Below, one piece after another: positions 8,100-15,383 of a stretch of 37,948 nt of DNA. This DNA is from Lutibacter sp. (GTDB taxonomy: Bacteria > Bacteroidota > Bacteroidia > Flavobacteriales > Flavobacteriaceae): the NCBI GenBank assembly GCA_030656195.1, contig JAUSOJ010000035.1, positions 1-37,948 of the forward strand. The letters run 5' to 3'. A program made the position numbers and the translations under genes. Each line of letters begins with the position of its first letter. Positions within the stretch are counted from its first letter, which is position 1. The notes below the pieces were generated by a model. That model ran no database searches. It was not told the DNA's origin and worked only from the letters and a program-made list of their open reading frames with translations.

Positions 8100-9050
8100 T
8101 TATTCTTTTGATTTCACTCTTCCGTCTCGATATTGGGATTGGTCTTCCGACTTCGGTCTTCGGTCTTCCGACTTTTCAACTTTATGGGGTTCAATATGAA
8201 TTAAAACATTATTTATTTCTGGTAATTTATTCAGTAATTCATCTTTAAGCCTATGTGCAATTTCGTGACCTTCCAAAACACTGATGGCGCCATTGACAAT
8301 TAAATGAAGATCCACGTGAAATGAGAGTCCAGCCTTTCTCACAAGGCATTTTTCTGTGTCCACAACACCATCAACACCCATAGAAACCGTTCTTATTTCC
8401 GCGACCAAATCTTCGTATAAATGCTCGTCCATAATTTCGCCAAGCGCAGGCCTAAAAATTAAATACGCATTGTAAATAATAAATCCGGAAGCAAACAATG
8501 CCGCCCAATCATCGGCTTTTTCATAGCCTTCGCCCATATAAATGGCAATAGAAATCCCGATAAATGCCATTAACGAGGTGATGGCGTCGCTTCTGTGATG
8601 CCATGCGTCTGCTTTTAGGGAAGAGCTTTTTGTTTCATTGCTTTTTTTGGCAACCATTCTATAAAACAGCTCTTTGATAATCACAATAATGGCCAAAACC
8701 ACCAAGGTAAATTTTTCGGGCGCCACTTGTGGCGTTTGCAGATTTTGGATGCTTTCGTAGGCAATGATGGTTGCCGAAAAAACCAGAAATCCAACCACGG
8801 CAAATGTAATTAAAGGCTCTGCCCTTCCGTGTCCGTAGGGATGATTTTCATCGGCGGGTTTGGTGGCGTATTTAAGTCCGAACAACACCAAAATAGACGA
8901 AAAAACATCGGTGGTCGATTCAATGGCATCGGCAATTAAGGCGTAGGAATTCCCAAAAATACCGGTTACACCTTTGGCAATGGCGAGCAACGCATTTCCA
9001 ACAATACTGAAATAGATGGTGTTGATGGCTTTTTGCTTGTTCGTTTTCAT
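8100..9050 (-). CDS. Cation diffusion facilitator (CDF) family metal exporter
   Basis: This 316-residue inner-membrane protein matches CDF antiporters that export Zn2+, Fe2+, Mn2+ or similar ions. Visible features are the N-terminal helices with ALIADAIESTTDVFSS, in which Glu44 and Asp48 take the place of the usual D-x3-D pair, the ENHPYGHGRAEPL loop after the second helix, the WHHRSDAITS metal site in helix 5, and a C-terminal cytoplasmic domain with HVDLHLIVNG and HEIAHRLKDELL typical of the dimerisation domain. The last 24 or so residues (EKSEDRRPKSEDQ and onwards) are low-complexity and fall in DNA that matches a repeat family seen again at 9381, so the natural protein probably ended near HIEPHKVE. 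Substrate metal is unassigned. A near-match to TAnnTTTG (TATCTTTA) lies upstream. Confidence 0.92.
   Translation of the reverse strand: MKTNKQKAINTIYFSIVGNALLAIAKGVTGIFGNSYALIADAIESTTDVFSSILVLFGLKYATKPADENHPYGHGRAEPLITFAVVGFLVFSATIIAYESIQNLQTPQVAPEKFTLVVLAIIVIIKELFYRMVAKKSNETKSSSLKADAWHHRSDAITSLMAFIGISIAIYMGEGYEKADDWAALFASGFIIYNAYLIFRPALGEIMDEHLYEDLVAEIRTVSMGVDGVVDTEKCLVRKAGLSFHVDLHLIVNGAISVLEGHEIAHRLKDELLNKLPEINNVLIHIEPHKVEKSEDRRPKSEDQSQYRDGRVKSKE
8119..8175. repeat. GGTCTTC/CTTCCG repeat inside the CDF gene 3' end
   Basis: CTTCCGTCTCGATA, GGGATTGGTCTTC and iterated CTTCCGACTTCGG units match the repeat at 9381-9434 (CTTCCGTCCCGATA, GGGATCGGTCTTC). The palindrome centre seen in the other copy is collapsed here. 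It encodes the C-terminal tail of the CDF protein. Confidence 0.6.
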
Positions 9051-9202
9051 TTGGGTTGAGGTTTCAGTTTAAAACTGATAGTGTTTTTGGTTTGTAAAGA
9101 TACAGAAATTGAATAAGTATGATTTACAGAATTTCGGATAAATTTTACCGTTAACAATTATTTTTAATTGAATTCCGCGAATAATCTATGGTGTTTTGGG
9201 TT

Positions 9203-9330
9203 GCGTGAGGGATTGAACGGTGTGTTTGAGCTCTCCCGATCCCGATAATTATCGGGATTTCGGGAAGCGAGTAGTGAAAGCCCGACCCGCCAGCCTGCCT
9301 GCCGGCAGGCAGGCTGGCGGGGAACGCCCA
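9203..9330 (-). repeat. Two-hairpin interspersed element, copy B (divergent)
   Basis: On the minus strand it begins GGGCGTTCCCCGCC and ends TTCAATCCCTCACGC. The first hairpin is a perfect 36-bp palindrome (9286-9321). The second hairpin is built from CCCGATAATTATCGGG (9241-9256) with flanking CCCGA/TCGGG pairing instead of the T-run/A-run arms of other copies. It lies between the CDF and CorA genes. Confidence 0.75.
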
Positions 9331-9380
9331 TCATATTTTCAACATAGCTCCCACGGGAAAAATTCATTTCTTTTATTGAA

Positions 9381-9434
9381 CTTCCGTCCCGATAGCTATC
9401 GGGATCGGTCTTCTGTCCCGATAGCTATCGGGAT
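9381..9434. repeat. Tandem CCCGATAGCTATCGGG palindromes
   Basis: The 16-bp perfect palindrome occurs at 9388-9403 and 9417-9432, separated by ATCGGTCTTCTGT, just after the stop of the CorA-like gene. A related palindrome with AATT in the centre sits in element copy B. Confidence 0.85.
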
Positions 9435-9443
9435 CCAATCATA

Positions 9444-10508
9444 TTAAAACCACTTTTTCTTTTTGAAATATACAATCATGGAAACCGCCAAAACCAACAT
9501 GACGCCCAACATGATAAAGTAACTGTATTTATAATGAAGCTCGGGTAAATAATCGAAATTGGTTCCGTAAACGCCGGCAATAAAGGTTAAGGGAATAAAA
9601 ATAACGGAGAAAACGGTTAAAAATTTAATGATGTCATTTAATTTGCTGCTGATGGTGGTGTGATAAACCTGCAGTTGGTCGGAGAGAATTTCACGGTAAC
9701 TGTCCAGTGATTCAATGGCTTGGTTGACATTGTTTTGCAGATCTTCAAAATTAACAAAGACTTTATCCTCTAATAAATCTGAATCTAATTTTAGCAATTC
9801 AACCACTATTTCACGGCAAGGTTTGATGGATTTGTTTAAATAAATAATTTCTTTTTTAAAATTATTGATCTCTTTTAAGGTAGATTCTTTTGCATGATTC
9901 AGCAAATGTATTTCCAGCGCTTCAATTTTTTCCCCAATTTGGCTGATGATGTAATTGTAATTGTCAAAAACGATGTCCATTAAAGCAAATGCCAAATAAT
10001 CGGTTCTGGAACTGCGAATTCTTCTTTTGTTTTTTCGCATTCTATCTCTTATCGGATCAAAAACATCGCCTGTTTTTTCCTGAAATAACAGTAAAATATG
10101 TTCCTTTATGATAATGACTATATTTTCTGAAGAAATATAATTTCGTTTCTCATCGTACTGCAACATTTTGAACGAAATATAAATGCAATTGTCGTATTCC
10201 TGAATTTTTGGACGTGCATGCGTGTTCATGATATCGGCAAGAATTAAGGAATCCAATTCAAATTGCTTTGCAATATCATTCATAATTTTTATATCATGCA
10301 AGCCATAAATATTTAGCCAGGTGGTGGTTGTAGTTTTGTTAAATTTCACCACCTCATTGAGGTCTTTTGCTATAAATTCATCAAGATTTTCTGAATCGTA
10401 ATCAATCACTTCCAAAATGACCTTTTCACTTTTTTTCTCTCCTTTAAAATGAATTTCATAAGGAGACAATCCGATGTGTTCTTTCTTTGTTTTTAAATAC
10501 CTGGCCAT
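9444..10508 (-). CDS. corA: CorA-family divalent cation channel with GTN motif
   Basis: This 354-residue protein has the CorA/MIT layout: a large cytoplasmic N-terminal domain, a long helix (about 250-300), and two C-terminal membrane helices (about 294-314 and 327-347) followed by the basic tail KKKKWF. CorA proteins form pentameric Mg2+ (or Co2+, Ni2+) channels in the inner membrane. The signature at the end of TM1, normally YGMNF, reads YGTNF here (residues 314-318), so the Met of the universally cited GMN motif is Thr. The following loop (DYLPELHYKYSYF) keeps the acidic residues typical of the family. The gene starts ATGGCCAGG at 10508 and is a single-gene unit; upstream is a run of GTTAAAA repeats (10514-10553) that replaces any obvious promoter. 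Confidence 0.9.
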   Translation of the reverse strand: MARYLKTKKEHIGLSPYEIHFKGEKKSEKVILEVIDYDSENLDEFIAKDLNEVVKFNKTTTTTWLNIYGLHDIKIMNDIAKQFELDSLILADIMNTHARPKIQEYDNCIYISFKMLQYDEKRNYISSENIVIIIKEHILLLFQEKTGDVFDPIRDRMRKNKRRIRSSRTDYLAFALMDIVFDNYNYIISQIGEKIEALEIHLLNHAKESTLKEINNFKKEIIYLNKSIKPCREIVVELLKLDSDLLEDKVFVNFEDLQNNVNQAIESLDSYREILSDQLQVYHTTISSKLNDIIKFLTVFSVIFIPLTFIAGVYGTNFDYLPELHYKYSYFIMLGVMLVLAVSMIVYFKKKKWF

Positions 10509-10589
10509 CTTGTAAAGTTAAAAGTTAAAGGTTAAAAGTTAAAAGTTAAAAGTTTTTTATTGCATATACTGCCATAATTTCAAAACAAC

Positions 10590-10622
10590 CTCCCTTTCCT
10601 TAGGAAAGGGTTGGGGATAGGA
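10590..10622 (+). repeat. 33-bp CTCCCTTTCCTT...GGGGATAGGA repeat, copy 1
   Basis: It matches 15384-15416 with one difference (A for G in TTAGG/TTGGG). It contains the inverted arms CCCTTTCC and GGAAAGGG, so it can form a hairpin. Confidence 0.85.
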
Positions 10623-10647
10623 TTAAAAGTTGTTGAACATTTATCCA

Positions 10648-10690
10648 AAAAAGCAGAAAACACTTAAAATTAGTGATTTCTGCTTTAAAA
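10648..10690 (-). terminator. Intrinsic terminator of the GNAT-nitrilase gene
   Basis: Arms AAAGCAGAAA (10650-10659) and TTTCTGCTTT (10677-10686) pair perfectly, with CACT/AGTG pairing inside. Read on the minus strand it is followed by a run of six T, 37 bp past the stop of the gene. Confidence 0.8.
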
Positions 10691-10726
10691 TGTTTGTTTT
10701 CTGTAAAATAAATTTACAAAATATTC

Positions 10727-12250
10727 CTATTTTTTATTCAACTCATAAATATCTTTTCGCCTGTCTTTCAAATTTCTGACAGTTCCCAATTGATTTAATT
10801 CTCTTAAAGAATCAATATCCACATCGGCAATTAAGATCATTTCAGAATTGGCGGTTGCCTCGGCTTTAATCCCGTTGGTTGGAAAAGCAAAATCACAAGG
10901 CGTAAATACCATGGATTGCGCATATTGTATGTCCATATTGTGAACATTCGGTAAATTTCCAACACTTCCTGCAATGGCCACATAACATTCATTTTCTATG
11001 GCTCTTGCCTGCGCACAGTTTCTGACTCTTGAATACCCGTTTTGGGTATCGGTCAAAAATGGAACAAACAAAATATCCATGCCGTCATCGGCCAACAAAC
11101 GGCCAAGCTCCGGAAATTCAACATCGTAACAAATTAAAATGCCAATTTTACCGCAATCGGTATCAAAGGTTTGTATTTTGCTTCCGCCCTGCATTCCCCA
11201 AACTTTTGCTTCGTTTGGCGTGATATGCAATTTTTCATAACGCTCAACAGTTCCGTCTCTTTTGCACAAATAACCCACATTGTAAAGCTTGTTGTCCACA
11301 ATTTCAGGCATACTTCCAGAGATGATATTGATGTTGTACGAAATGGCAAATTTGGCAAATTTATCAACAATGGCCGAAGTGTGTTTTGCTAGCTCACGGA
11401 TGGCTTCCGACTCAGATAAATGGTTATTTTCGGCCATTAATGGCGCATTAAAAAACTCAGGGAAAAGCGCAAAATCAGACCGATATCCCGAAACCGAATC
11501 CACAAAAAACTCAGCTTGGTGCAATAACTCGTCCAGGTTTTTGTATGATCTCATTTGCCATTGGATCAATCCAAGGCGCACTATTTTTTTTATGGTCACC
11601 GTTGAGCTTAAATCCTCTTTTTCATAGTAAATATTGTCCCATTCCAGCAAAACCGCATAATCATTGGATGCTTCATCACCTTCAAGATAATTCTTCAGAA
11701 TTTTTGTTGGATGAAAGTCGTTTGAAATCTGAAAATTAAACACAGGATCGTGAATTTCCTTTTTTCTTACTTTGTCAATGTATTGTTTTGGGGTAAGTTT
11801 ATCGGCATAAAGGTGATAATTTGGAATTCGGCCGCCAAAAGCCATGCCTCTCAGGTTAAGTTTCTCACACAACTCTTTTCTGTAATCATACAATCTTCTG
11901 CCCAAACGAAGTCCGCGAAATTCGGGTTTTATAAAAACATCAATCCCGTACAACATATCGCCTTCGGGTTTGTGGGTATTAAACGAATAATTGCCCGTAA
12001 TTTCCTGATAAGTATGAACTTTTTCAATCCTTTTATAATCCACAATAATCGATAAAGCGCATCCTGCAATTTGGTTGTTCACTTTAATCACCACCTGACC
12101 TTCAGGAAAACGGCTGATTAAAGATTCCATTTGGCGTTCACTCCAATAAGCATCAGGAATTCCTGTGTAGGATTCAATCATTGCTTTTTTAAGCTCCTGG
12201 TAATCGTCAATGCTTAGAAAAGACAATTCAATGTTTTCGATTTTTTTCAT
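10727..12250 (-). CDS. Bifunctional GNAT acetyltransferase / carbon-nitrogen hydrolase
   Basis: This 507-residue cytoplasmic protein fuses two enzymes. Residues about 8-210 are a GNAT N-acetyltransferase domain; the acetyl-CoA binding region is FIKPEFRGLRLGRRLY (about 106-121). Residues about 222-500 are a nitrilase-superfamily amidohydrolase with the complete triad: Glu265 in FALFPEFF, Lys340 in RYEKLHITPNE, and Cys374 in ILICYDVEFPE. Nitrilase-family members hydrolyse amides or nitriles; the GNAT fusion, found in several bacterial phyla, has no settled substrate that I can name with certainty. It is monocistronic, with a strong terminator just downstream. Start chosen at the ATG at 12250, where family similarity begins (MKKIENIELSF). 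Confidence 0.92.
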   Translation of the reverse strand: MKKIENIELSFLSIDDYQELKKAMIESYTGIPDAYWSERQMESLISRFPEGQVVIKVNNQIAGCALSIIVDYKRIEKVHTYQEITGNYSFNTHKPEGDMLYGIDVFIKPEFRGLRLGRRLYDYRKELCEKLNLRGMAFGGRIPNYHLYADKLTPKQYIDKVRKKEIHDPVFNFQISNDFHPTKILKNYLEGDEASNDYAVLLEWDNIYYEKEDLSSTVTIKKIVRLGLIQWQMRSYKNLDELLHQAEFFVDSVSGYRSDFALFPEFFNAPLMAENNHLSESEAIRELAKHTSAIVDKFAKFAISYNINIISGSMPEIVDNKLYNVGYLCKRDGTVERYEKLHITPNEAKVWGMQGGSKIQTFDTDCGKIGILICYDVEFPELGRLLADDGMDILFVPFLTDTQNGYSRVRNCAQARAIENECYVAIAGSVGNLPNVHNMDIQYAQSMVFTPCDFAFPTNGIKAEATANSEMILIADVDIDSLRELNQLGTVRNLKDRRKDIYELNKK

Positions 12251-12368
12251 TTTTAGCGTAGTATCTTGTTTCTATGTATAAAATAAGCAGGTAAATGGCT
12301 TATTTTGGCAAAATTACGTCTTTTTACGCAATCATTTTAAAATTGTGAAATTCGATTTTAAATATTTT

Positions 12369-12510
12369 GGGCCTGCCTGCCTTTTTTGTGGGCCTGCCCG
12401 CCTTTTTGGTGGGCGTTTCCCGCCAAATGGCGGGTCGGGCTTTCCGCTCCAAACTTTTTTACTTCGCCCTTTGGCGAATCAAAAAGGTTTTCCGCTTCAA
12501 TCCCTAACGC
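12369..12510 (+). repeat. Two-hairpin interspersed element, copy C
   Basis: The core starts at GGGCGTTTCCCGCC (12411), with hairpin 1 CCCGCCAAATGGCGGG, then TTTCCGCTCCAAAC, hairpin 2 formed by CTTTTT...TTCGCC and GGCGAA...AAAAAG, then TTTTCCGCTTCAA and the end TCCCTAACGC. The upstream extension (GGGCCTGCC) is tandemly duplicated. Together with the tRNA terminator it fills the gene-free stretch 12251-12710; nothing else is visible there. Confidence 0.9.
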
Positions 12511-12587
12511 AGTTTGGATTCATAAGTAAAAAGAAAAAATAAGAAAGTGTTATTATTGACCAACCATTAATTGTAAAAGCATTAAAA

Positions 12588-12635
12588 AACAAAAACCGTA
12601 AACAACTATTTTACAAGTATTTACGGTTTTGTTTG
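12588..12635 (-). terminator. Terminator hairpin downstream of tRNA-Ala
   Basis: AAAACCGTAAA (12592-12602) pairs with TTTACGGTTTT (12620-12630), with further A/T pairing outside. On the minus strand it ends in GTTTTTTAAT. Confidence 0.75.
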
Positions 12636-12651
12636 TGGAGAAGATCGGGCT
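12636..12651. repeat. Copy of the tRNA-Ala 3' end (16 bp)
   Basis: TGGAGAAGATCGGGCT is identical to the 3' end of the tRNA gene at 12711-12726, 75 bp away in the same orientation. No further tRNA sequence follows it. Confidence 0.7.
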
Positions 12652-12710
12652 TCCCTCGACTGCGCTCGGGATAAACTTCTCGCCCAACTAAGATTTGAGA
12701 AAAAATTATG

Positions 12711-12784
12711 TGGAGAAGATCGGGCTCGAACCGACGACCTCTTGGCTGCCAGCCAAGCGCTCTAGCCAACTGAGCTACATCCCC
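12711..12784 (-). tRNA. tRNA-Ala (anticodon GGC)
   Basis: On the minus strand a 74-nt cloverleaf begins GGGGATGTAGCTC and ends CTTCTCCA. The anticodon arm is CTTGG-CTGGCAG-CCAAG with anticodon GGC, and the T arm is GTCGG-TTCGAGC-CCGAT. The acceptor stem has the G3:U70 pair that is the main alanine identity element, plus one U:U mismatch at the sixth pair. The CCA tail is not encoded (CAT follows). A TACTTTTG promoter element lies 64 bp upstream and a terminator hairpin about 75 bp downstream. Confidence 0.95.
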
Positions 12785-12847
12785 AATTTTATTAATTTTC
12801 AACCGTTGGCCAACGGGTTGAAATTCACATTCAAAATGAATGTGGCG

Positions 12848-12855
12848 CAAAAGTA
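12848..12855 (-). promoter_or_regulatory. -7 promoter element (TACTTTTG) of tRNA-Ala
   Basis: It matches TAnnTTTG exactly on the minus strand. The leader to the tRNA holds two hairpins, 12826-12844 (CACATTC/GAATGTG arms) and 12800-12820 (CAACC-GTTGG/CCAAC-GGGTTG). Confidence 0.55.
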
Positions 12856-12949
12856 CATAATTTTTTTTAATGTGTTTTAAATTATTTAAGGTTGTTTTTA
12901 AAGTGGGTGAATTGTAAAGAATGTTACTTTTTAATGCTAAAAATTCTTG

Positions 12950-12957
12950 TAAATTTG
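12950..12957 (+). promoter_or_regulatory. -7 promoter element (TAAATTTG) of the osmC-like gene
   Basis: It matches TAnnTTTG exactly, 23 bp before the ATG at 12981. Confidence 0.5.
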
Positions 12958-12980
12958 TGCCTTAAAACAATGATAAAATT

Positions 12981-13397
12981 ATGATCAATACTATTGAAGT
13001 AAGCTGGAAAGGCGAAATGCTTTTTGAATCTGTTGCGCCTGAAGGAACTGTGATGATTGATGCCGCTGAAGATGCCGGCGGACAAGGGAAAGGGCTGCGC
13101 CCAAAAGCGATGATGTTAACTGCTTTGGCGGGTTGTACTGCCATGGACATCGCTTCGTTATTGAAAAAAATGCGCGCTGAAGTGGCCGATTTTAAAATTG
13201 AAGTGAAAGCAAACTTAACTGAAGAACATCCGAAAGTTTATGATAAAGTAAAAGTGGTTTATAAATTTTATGACAAAGATTTTCAAAAAGATAAAATTGA
13301 AAAAGCGGTAAATCTTTCCGTTGAACGCTACTGCGGCGTTTATGAAATGTTTCGTAAATTTTCTGATATTTCATACGAAATTCAATATTTCGATTAA
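12981..13397 (+). CDS. OsmC/Ohr family protein
   Basis: This 138-residue protein matches the OsmC family, homodimeric thiol peroxidases that reduce organic hydroperoxides in the cytoplasm. Visible signatures are the central helix with KAMMLTALAGCTAMDIASLLKKM, where Cys51 lies in the position of the first redox cysteine, and SVERYCGVYEMF near the C-terminus with Cys118 in the position of the second. Length is normal for the YhfA-like branch of the family. Many members of this branch lack demonstrated peroxidase activity, so the enzymatic role is likely but not certain. An ATG at 12970 is out of frame and stops after four codons, so 12981 is the start. A REP-like sequence follows the stop. Confidence 0.9.
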   Translation: MINTIEVSWKGEMLFESVAPEGTVMIDAAEDAGGQGKGLRPKAMMLTALAGCTAMDIASLLKKMRAEVADFKIEVKANLTEEHPKVYDKVKVVYKFYDKDFQKDKIEKAVNLSVERYCGVYEMFRKFSDISYEIQYFD

Positions 13398-13403
13398 TAA
13401 ACT

Positions 13404-13453
13404 CGCTGGCGCGGATTTGTAATCCGTGACGGTGTAGTCAAGTACCCGCGATT
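13404..13453 (+). repeat. REP-like palindromic element after osmC-like gene
   Basis: GCGGATT-TGT-AATCCGT forms a hairpin, and outer CGCGG can pair with CCGCG at 13446-13450, followed by a T-run (TTGTTTTTTTG). It resembles the GCGCGGATTTGTAATCCG-type REP sequences that I recall from flavobacterial genomes, and may also act as the terminator of the upstream gene. Confidence 0.5.
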
Positions 13454-13519
13454 GTTTTTTTGAGATTTATAATTATTTTTCGGCATACCATAAAAACAAC
13501 TTCACAAGATAAATTTGCT

Positions 13520-13527
13520 TACTTTTG
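13520..13527 (+). promoter_or_regulatory. -7 promoter element (TACTTTTG) of recJ
   Basis: It matches TAnnTTTG exactly. A TTG codon in frame with recJ (13525-13527) is part of this element and so cannot be the start codon; the leader before the ATG at 13543 is very short. Confidence 0.55.
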
Positions 13528-13542
13528 GAAAAAAGCACAGCT

Positions 13543-15246
13543 ATGCGATGGAAATTAAAACCGGAAACAGATTCTCAAATCACTTCAAAATTAGCCCGGG
13601 ATTTGGGCATAGACTATACCTTGGCCAAATTGTTGGTGCAACGAAACATTGAAACCTACGACCAGGCAAAAGCATTTTTTCGTCCGAGTTTGAAAAATTT
13701 GCACGACCCTTTTTTGATGAAGGATATGGACAAAGCGGTTGTACGCATTGAAAAAGCAATCGCCGAAAACGAAAACATCATGGTTTATGGCGATTATGAT
13801 GTGGACGGCACAACGTCGGTTTCCATGCTTTCCTCCTATTTAAAAACATTTTACCCAAATATTGCGACGTATATTCCCGACAGGTATGCAGAAGGTTACG
13901 GAATTTCCTATATGGGAATCGATTTTGCGCACGACAATGATATTTCCCTGATTATTGCGCTTGATTGTGGCATAAAAGCCATCGACAAGGTAAATTATGC
14001 AAAAGAAAAAGGAATCGACTTTATCATTTGCGACCACCACCGTCCGGGAAACGAAATTCCGGATGCTGTTGCGGTTTTAGATCCAAAACGCGTAGATTGC
14101 GAGTATCCGTATGATGAGTTGTGCGGTTGCGGTGTGGGTTTCAAGCTCATTCAGGCGTTGGCAAGCAAAAGAAACCAAACCATTGATGACTTGGTTCCGT
14201 ATTTAGATTTGGTGGCAACCGCCATCGCTGCCGATATTGTGCCCATCACCGGAGAAAACAGAATTTTGGCTTATTTTGGTCTGCAGGTAATCAATTCCAA
14301 TCCGAGAAATGGCATCAAAGCGATGATTCACCAAATTAAAAAGGTTGAATTAAACATTACCGATGTGGTGTTTATCATTGCGCCAAGAATCAATGCCGCA
14401 GGAAGAATTAAACACGGAAACTACGCTGTTGAATTGTTAACCGAACTCGATTTTGATTCGGCCGTTAAATTCGCTTTGGAAATTGAGCAAAACAACAACG
14501 ACCGGAAGGATTTGGATAAGTTAATCACTCAAGAGGCCTTGCTTCAAATTGAAGAAAATAAGGAACAGGATAATTATTCAACAGTTGTTTATGCCGAAAA
14601 TTGGCACAAAGGCGTGATTGGCATTGTGGCTTCCAGATTGATTGAAACTCACTACAAACCAACCCTGGTTTTTACAAAAAGCGGCGACAAATTGGCGGCA
14701 TCAGCACGTTCGGTAAAAGGCTTTGACGTATATGAAGCGCTGGAACAATGTACCGAATTTATTGAGCAGTTTGGCGGACATAAATATGCGGCCGGATTGA
14801 CCTTAAAAGAAGAAAATTACCAAAATTTCAAGAATAAGTTTGAAGAGGTTGTAAAAAACACCTTGCCCGAGGAATTGCGAACGCCCGAAATTGCCATTGA
14901 TGCCGAAATCAGCCTTTCAGAAATTACGCCAAAATTCTTCAGAATTATGAATCAGCTCTCGCCTTTCGGACCGCAAAATATGAAACCCGTTTTTATGTGC
15001 GGTGGCCTGCGCGACAATGGTTTCGGCAAAAAAGTGGGCTCCGACGAAACGCATTTAAAGCTGAACCTTTTTGAAGGTACCAACCAAACAACCTACAACG
15101 CCATCGGATTTGGAATGGGCGACAAACACGAAATCATCCAAAATAAAAATGCGTTTAAAGCCGCTTTTCACATCGATGAAAATGAATGGAATGGCTATAA
15201 AACATTGCAGCTTTTGTTGAAAGATATTGAAGTTGAGGCCCCCTAG
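13543..15246 (+). CDS. recJ: Single-stranded-DNA-specific exonuclease RecJ
   Basis: This 567-residue protein is RecJ, the 5'-3' single-strand exonuclease used in RecFOR recombination, mismatch repair and base-excision repair. The DHH phosphoesterase core shows VYGDYDVDGTTS (residues 81-92), ALDCG (139-143) and CDHHRPG (163-169). The DHHA1 domain follows, with HKGVIGIVASRL and the QFGGHKYAAGLTL glycine-rich motif, then the C-terminal OB-fold domain (from about 450). Length is standard. The ATG at 13543 is chosen because the only upstream in-frame start, a TTG, is inside the promoter. The stop codon TAG lies within a CCCCCTAGCCCCC repeat unit, so the last residues (EAP) are probably repeat-derived; the conserved domains are complete. 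Confidence 0.96.
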   Translation: MRWKLKPETDSQITSKLARDLGIDYTLAKLLVQRNIETYDQAKAFFRPSLKNLHDPFLMKDMDKAVVRIEKAIAENENIMVYGDYDVDGTTSVSMLSSYLKTFYPNIATYIPDRYAEGYGISYMGIDFAHDNDISLIIALDCGIKAIDKVNYAKEKGIDFIICDHHRPGNEIPDAVAVLDPKRVDCEYPYDELCGCGVGFKLIQALASKRNQTIDDLVPYLDLVATAIAADIVPITGENRILAYFGLQVINSNPRNGIKAMIHQIKKVELNITDVVFIIAPRINAAGRIKHGNYAVELLTELDFDSAVKFALEIEQNNNDRKDLDKLITQEALLQIEENKEQDNYSTVVYAENWHKGVIGIVASRLIETHYKPTLVFTKSGDKLAASARSVKGFDVYEALEQCTEFIEQFGGHKYAAGLTLKEENYQNFKNKFEEVVKNTLPEELRTPEIAIDAEISLSEITPKFFRIMNQLSPFGPQNMKPVFMCGGLRDNGFGKKVGSDETHLKLNLFEGTNQTTYNAIGFGMGDKHEIIQNKNAFKAAFHIDENEWNGYKTLQLLLKDIEVEAP

Positions 15247-15260
15247 CCCCCGAAGGGGGG
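15237..15260 (+). repeat. CCCCCTAGCCCCCGAAGGGGGG repeat overlapping the recJ stop
   Basis: The short hairpin-forming unit (CCCCC-GAA-GGGGG) contains the recJ TAG. I recall the same motif as a common short intergenic repeat in flavobacterial genomes. A second hairpin with ACAGAAC/GTTCTGT arms (15261-15285) follows directly. Confidence 0.65.
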
Positions 15261-15383
15261 ACAGAACGTTAAAAAAATGTTCTGTGAACATTTTTAGTAC
15301 GATATAGCGACAGCTATGGGCGAGATGGCGCGCAGATACCAGATGGCGCGTTGGCATTAACAGTTCTATAACTTGAAATTAAA

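Noticed and set aside
9220-9447. Open frames on both strands across the repeat-rich CDF-CorA gap
   Set aside because: They are read through palindromes and interspersed elements; codon composition and context do not suggest genes.
12345-12542. Open frame with GP-rich peptide on the plus strand
   Set aside because: It lies entirely in element copy C; the frame is a product of the GC-rich repeat units, and similar peptides appear in other copies in unrelated frames.
12636-12710. Possible second tRNA gene downstream of tRNA-Ala
   Set aside because: Only 16 bp of the tRNA 3' end is present; no anticodon arm or 5' half can be found.
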